This document shows, in pieces, positions 60,910-64,000 of a stretch of 64,000 nt of DNA. Source of the DNA: Streptomyces griseomycini (lineage in GTDB: Bacteria > Actinomycetota > Actinomycetes > Streptomycetales > Streptomycetaceae); the NCBI RefSeq assembly GCF_014203535.1, contig NZ_JACHJI010000005.1, positions 460,069-524,068 on the forward strand. Direction: 5' to 3'. Made by a program: the position numbers and the translations under genes. Within the stretch, counting starts at the first letter, position 1; the number at the start of each line of letters is the position of its first letter. The notes below the pieces were generated by a model. The model searched no databases, was not told where the DNA came from, and saw only the letters and a list, made by a program, of their open reading frames with translations.

Positions 60910-62133
60910 ATGGCAGAAGTTGATGACCTGTCCGTGGCCGCGCCCGCACCGGGGAGATCCCCGAGGAGCGGGTGGCCCGCGGTGGTGGCCGTGGCGGCCG
61001 GCACCTTCACCGTGGTGACGTCCGAGATGCTGCCGGTGGGCCTGCTCACCCCCATCAGCGGTTCGCTGGAGGTGAGCGAGGGCACGGCCGGTCTGACACT
61101 GACCGTCACCGGTCTGGTCGGGGCGGTCTCCGCGCCGCTGATCACCGCGGTGATGGGCCGTATCGACCGACGCGTGGTCCTGTGCTCCTTGATGGTGCTG
61201 GTGGCGGCGGCCAACGTGGTCGCCGCATGGGCGCCGAACTTCGCGATGATGATGGTGGCCCGGGTGCTGGTCGGCATCGGGATGGGCGGTGTCTGGGCGC
61301 TCGCCGGCGGTCTGGCGGTGCGGCTGGTCGCGGCCAGGTCGACCGGTCCGGCGACCTCCGTGATCTTCAGCGGTATCGCCGTCGCCTCGGTGGTGGGCGT
61401 GCCGGCCGGTGCGTACATCGGTGAACTGGCGGGCTGGCGCGAGGCGTTCTACTCCGTGGCCGGGCTGGCGCTGCTCGTGGCCGTGGCCATGGCCGTGCTG
61501 CTGCCGCCGCTGCCCGCCGAGGAGGCGGTCGCGCTGGGCGGTGTGCTGCGGCTGCTCAGCAACCCCCGGGTGGCCACCGGGCTCGCGGTGGTGGCCCTGC
61601 TGGTGACCGGCCACTTCGCCGCGTACACCTACGTGCGGCCGGTCCTGGAGGAGGTCTCGGGCGTCGGGGCGTCGATGATCGGCACGTTGCTGCTCATCTA
61701 CGGCATCGTCGGCATCATGGGCAACTTCGCGGTCGGTGCCCGGGTGGGCCGGTCGGTGCGCGGCACCCTGCTCCTGATCAGCGGCACGCTGGCCGCCTCC
61801 GTTCTGCTCGTGCCGTTGCTCGGGCTGTCCGTGACGGGTGTGGCGATCCTGCTGGTGGCGTGGGGTCTGGCCTACGGCGGTGTGTCGGTGAGCACCCAGG
61901 CCTGGCTGGCCCTGGCCGCCCCCAGCATGCGGGAGGGCGTGACCTCCCTGTTCGTGGGCGTGTTCAACGCAGCCATCGCCCTGGGAGCCTTCGCGGGCGG
62001 CCGGATGGCGGACGGCTTCGGCACCCGGTCGGTACTGTGGCTGGGCGGCGCGCTGGCGCTGGGCGCACTCCTGGTGACCTCACTTGGACGCGCCCCCTCA
62101 CCACGCGACGCCGGAACCAGAGCCGCGGCCTGA
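60910..62133 (+). CDS. MFS transporter (DHA1 drug/sugar exporter, AraJ-like)
   Basis: A 407-residue, 12-helix exporter: GTFTVVTSEMLPVGLLTPIS in helix 1 (the family E-x-L-P-V-G motif), helix 2-3 loop MGRIDRRVVLCSLMVLVAAA, PNFAMMMVARVLVGIGMGGV, a mid-protein GVPAGAYIGELAGWREAFYS (antiporter motif C-like), and second half VATGLAVVALLVTGHFAAYT, TRSVLWLGGALALGALLVTS. ATG at 60910 has a weak CTTGGGG upstream. Divergent from LysR; exports arabinose-like sugars or drugs by family, substrate unknown. Confidence 0.9.
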   Translation: MAEVDDLSVAAPAPGRSPRSGWPAVVAVAAGTFTVVTSEMLPVGLLTPISGSLEVSEGTAGLTLTVTGLVGAVSAPLITAVMGRIDRRVVLCSLMVLVAAANVVAAWAPNFAMMMVARVLVGIGMGGVWALAGGLAVRLVAARSTGPATSVIFSGIAVASVVGVPAGAYIGELAGWREAFYSVAGLALLVAVAMAVLLPPLPAEEAVALGGVLRLLSNPRVATGLAVVALLVTGHFAAYTYVRPVLEEVSGVGASMIGTLLLIYGIVGIMGNFAVGARVGRSVRGTLLLISGTLAASVLLVPLLGLSVTGVAILLVAWGLAYGGVSVSTQAWLALAAPSMREGVTSLFVGVFNAAIALGAFAGGRMADGFGTRSVLWLGGALALGALLVTSLGRAPSPRDAGTRAAA

Positions 62134-62355
62134 GCGGCTCGGTGGGACGGCCCCGGACCGGCCGGACCACCCAGCCGGCCGGACCGCTCGGCAACAGCAA
62201 CCGGCCCACCACAACGACACCGAGCCGACCGGCCGCAATGCCCCGCGCCGTGCAATGCTGGAAGAACTGTTCACCGGCGCGACCCCGCGGCGTCGAGGTG
62301 GGGCGAGCGCGATGCAGGCGGCATCCCGGACGTGCCTGTGCCCCATGCATTCTCA

Positions 62356-62572
62356 TCACCACGTCAGCAGGTCGGTGAGTTCGGCGTCGGTCGCCGGCCT
62401 GAGTGTCGACAGAATGTGCCGGGCCGCGGACAAGTCGTGGTGGATGCCGTCCACGCTCACGGGGTAGATCAGGCCGTCACGGTGCAGGCGCAGCTCCCGG
62501 TGCTCGTAGCTGCCCTCACAGGTCACCAACTGGCGGCCTCCGCCGTCATTCGTCCAGTGAACCGGGTCCTAG
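62356..62572 (-). pseudogene. C-terminal fragment of an unidentified protein
   Basis: Read leftward: HWTNDGGGRQLVTCEGSYEH, RELRLHRDGLIYPVSVDGIH and HDLSAARHILSTLRPATDAE, ending LTDLLTW at 62356-62358. It looks like intact coding sequence whose N-terminal portion was replaced at about 62573 by the IS5 fragment. Not recognised. Confidence 0.5.
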
Positions 62573-63160
62573 AAGGTGCCACCAGCGCCCTGGTAGCCCT
62601 TGTCGCCGTAGCGAACCAGGCCGACCTCGGCCAAGGCGTCGATGACGCCGCGGGCGCGGGCCGCCTTGATGTCGTGCGCGGCGCCGGGCAGTGCGGCGGA
62701 GGCCCACAGCAGGCGGCCGAACGGGTCGGCGAGGACTTGGGACATTCCTCCCGTGCCTGCGGTGCCTGCCCGAGGAGAGGTGCCGGTCGGCGGCGATCCG
62801 GTCAAGGGTCGAGAGGGTGCCGTCCAGGATCACGAACGCCTTGACTGCCGCGTGTTTGAGGGTCTGCCGAAGCGTGGGAACCAGCGCGGCCAGGAGGTCC
62901 ACGGCCTCGCGGACGTGGCGGTAGACCGTGGTCACACCTGTGCCGGAGGAGGCCGCCGGCTGAGCGCAGGTGTCACCGCAGCGCAGGTGGGCCAGGACGA
63001 GCAGGACCTGCCGGTTCGGGGGAGGCGCCGCCGGCGGGCGCCGACCTGTCGGCGGCGCTCGGCGATCCGACCGGTCAGGAAGCGCAAGTGTGAGCTGGAC
63101 AGGTCGACCGCGGACGGGGAGGCGAGCACGACGATGCTCCTGGTCAAGCGGGTGGTCTTG
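62573..63160 (-). pseudogene. IS5 family transposase remnant
   Basis: Read leftward over three frames: AVDLSSSHLRFLTGRIAERR at the N-terminus, TTVYRHVREAVDLLAALVPT, LRQTLKHAAVKAFVILDGTL and IDRIAADRHLSSG, then QVLADPFGRLLWASAALPGA, AHDIKAARARGVIDALAEVG and YGDKGYQGAGGTF. Catalytic Asp residues in ILDG and YGDKGY remain. The C-terminal Glu helix is missing where the preceding fragment begins. Confidence 0.75.
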
Positions 63161-63258
63161 GTTGTGGACTCGCCTGCCAGGAGCTTCACACCTTCATGTG
63201 ACCAGGGTGCAGCTCCCCTCGCCGCGGCCGGCGCGAGGTCGGATGACGCGTGTACCGA

Positions 63259-64000
63259 TCAATCCTCGTTGGGCCGCCACAGCCAGCGCAGAGCGTCCGG
63301 CAGCAGGACACCGCCGTGGTTGGGGCTGTGTCCGCCGTCTCCCAGGACAAGGCGGAAATCGTAGCCCGCTTCAGCGAGAGCGGCTGCCACCCGCAGGTTT
63401 TCGGCGAGCCAGTTCCGCTGCGGCTCATTCCAGTGCAGGTCGCGGTGGCCGCTTTGCATGAAGACGCGCAGCGGCTTGCGGGGGACGCGGGAGATGAGGT
63501 CCGGGTAGGGGTTGCCGCCCGGCATCTGCGTGAAACTGGACAGGTATCCGATGACGCGGCGGAACCTGTCCGGACGCAGCCACGCGGCGGTGAAGGCACA
63601 GTTGCCGCCGCTGCTCCCGCCGCAGATGCCCCACTGGTCGGGTGACTGGGCGATGGTGTACCGCTCCGCGACCTGCGGGATGATCTCGGTGAGGAGGAAG
63701 GTGACGTACTGGTCGTCGAAGGCGTCGTACTCGTTGTTGCGGTTCTTCGGCCTCTCCGCACCGGGGAAGACGCCGGGATCGACGAACACGCCGATGACGA
63801 CGGGGATGTCGCCGCGGTGAGTGAGGTTGTCCAGGACGACCGCGCCGCGTACCTCCCCTGCGGGGTCCAGGTACCACCATCCGTCCTGGAACACCATCAA
63901 GGATGCCGGTTTTGCTGGGTCATACCGTGCAGGCACGTGGACCCAGAACTTCCGGAAGGTCCCCGGGTAGACCTTGCTGTCCCTCCACTCGAACGCAACC
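63259..64000 (-). CDS. Esterase of the enterochelin-esterase/putative esterase family (partial)
   Basis: The leftward frame is open to the right edge (AFEWRDSKVYPGTFRKFWVH, VPARYDPAKPASLMVFQDGW at the N-terminal side), so the start lies outside the window. Nucleophile elbow ICGGSSGGNCAFTAAWLRPD contains the G-x-S-x-G Ser; MQSGHRDLHWNEPQRNWLAE and LVLGDGGHSPNHGGVLLPDA hold the acid and the catalytic His. Relatives hydrolyse siderophore or sugar esters. The stop is at 63259; the IS5 remnant begins about 100 bases downstream. Confidence 0.85.
   Translation of the reverse strand, partial: VAFEWRDSKVYPGTFRKFWVHVPARYDPAKPASLMVFQDGWWYLDPAGEVRGAVVLDNLTHRGDIPVVIGVFVDPGVFPGAERPKNRNNEYDAFDDQYVTFLLTEIIPQVAERYTIAQSPDQWGICGGSSGGNCAFTAAWLRPDRFRRVIGYLSSFTQMPGGNPYPDLISRVPRKPLRVFMQSGHRDLHWNEPQRNWLAENLRVAAALAEAGYDFRLVLGDGGHSPNHGGVLLPDALRWLWRPNED

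Noticed and set aside
1..64000. CRISPR array, tRNA or rRNA genes, biosynthetic assembly-line genes
   Set aside because: No regularly spaced repeats, no cloverleaf or rRNA motifs, and no PKS/NRPS signatures were seen by eye.

Overview
High GC content, codon usage and gene families (mycothiol-dependent enzymes, LacI-controlled sugar ABC transporters, DUF4383 and DUF6928, RsbW-like ATPases) point to a Streptomyces or close actinomycete chromosome. The number of transposase remnants (IS5, IS21, IS6, IS630, IS701), truncated genes and chimeric junctions suggests an accessory chromosome arm rather than the core. This is inferred from sequence alone; no database search was possible.

Layout. 0-16 kb: small membrane proteins, a DinB-type thiol enzyme, a decayed Imm49 immunity pair fused to a broken MFS gene, an alpha/beta hydrolase with its MerR regulator and a long-spacer MerR-type promoter, DUF6928, DUF4383, a flavodoxin-like gene without its end, a DM13 protein and GH16 debris. 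16-22 kb: GNAT, cupin, an NfeD/SPFH pair, then IS6 and IS5 debris. 22-30.4 kb: an intact island with a Tat-exported alkylsulfatase, an MFS importer, acyl-CoA dehydrogenase, acyl-CoA ligase, a TetR regulator and a NylB-like serine hydrolase. A shared motif lies in two promoters. It reads like uptake and beta-oxidation of an alkyl sulfate, ester or amide. 30.4-34.7 kb: small membrane proteins, LysE and IS debris.

34.8-42.4 kb: the most coherent unit. A sugar ABC transporter and an epimerase run leftward; a SIS-domain deglycase, a PfkB kinase and a LacI regulator run rightward. The gene set matches fructoselysine (Amadori product) catabolism (frlB, frlC, frlD plus transporter). The epimerase is broken. 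Near-identical palindromes containing ATACCGGTA sit in front of both arms.

45-51.5 kb: a second sugar ABC operon with a perfect 16-bp palindrome in its promoter, a LacI regulator and a GH43 enzyme, probably for a plant-type oligosaccharide. 51.6-64 kb: a nearly full-length but interrupted IS5 element, stress-protein debris, a stand-alone EF-G-domain-IV-like protein, an RsbW-like ATPase, a 447-residue endonuclease-VII-domain protein, IS630 and IS5 debris, a secreted small protein, a divergent LysR/MFS pair, more IS debris and the body of an esterase running off the right edge.

Many remnants are broken by one-base changes in homopolymer runs, so some pseudogene calls could be sequencing errors. 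No rRNA, tRNA, CRISPR array or replication origin was seen.
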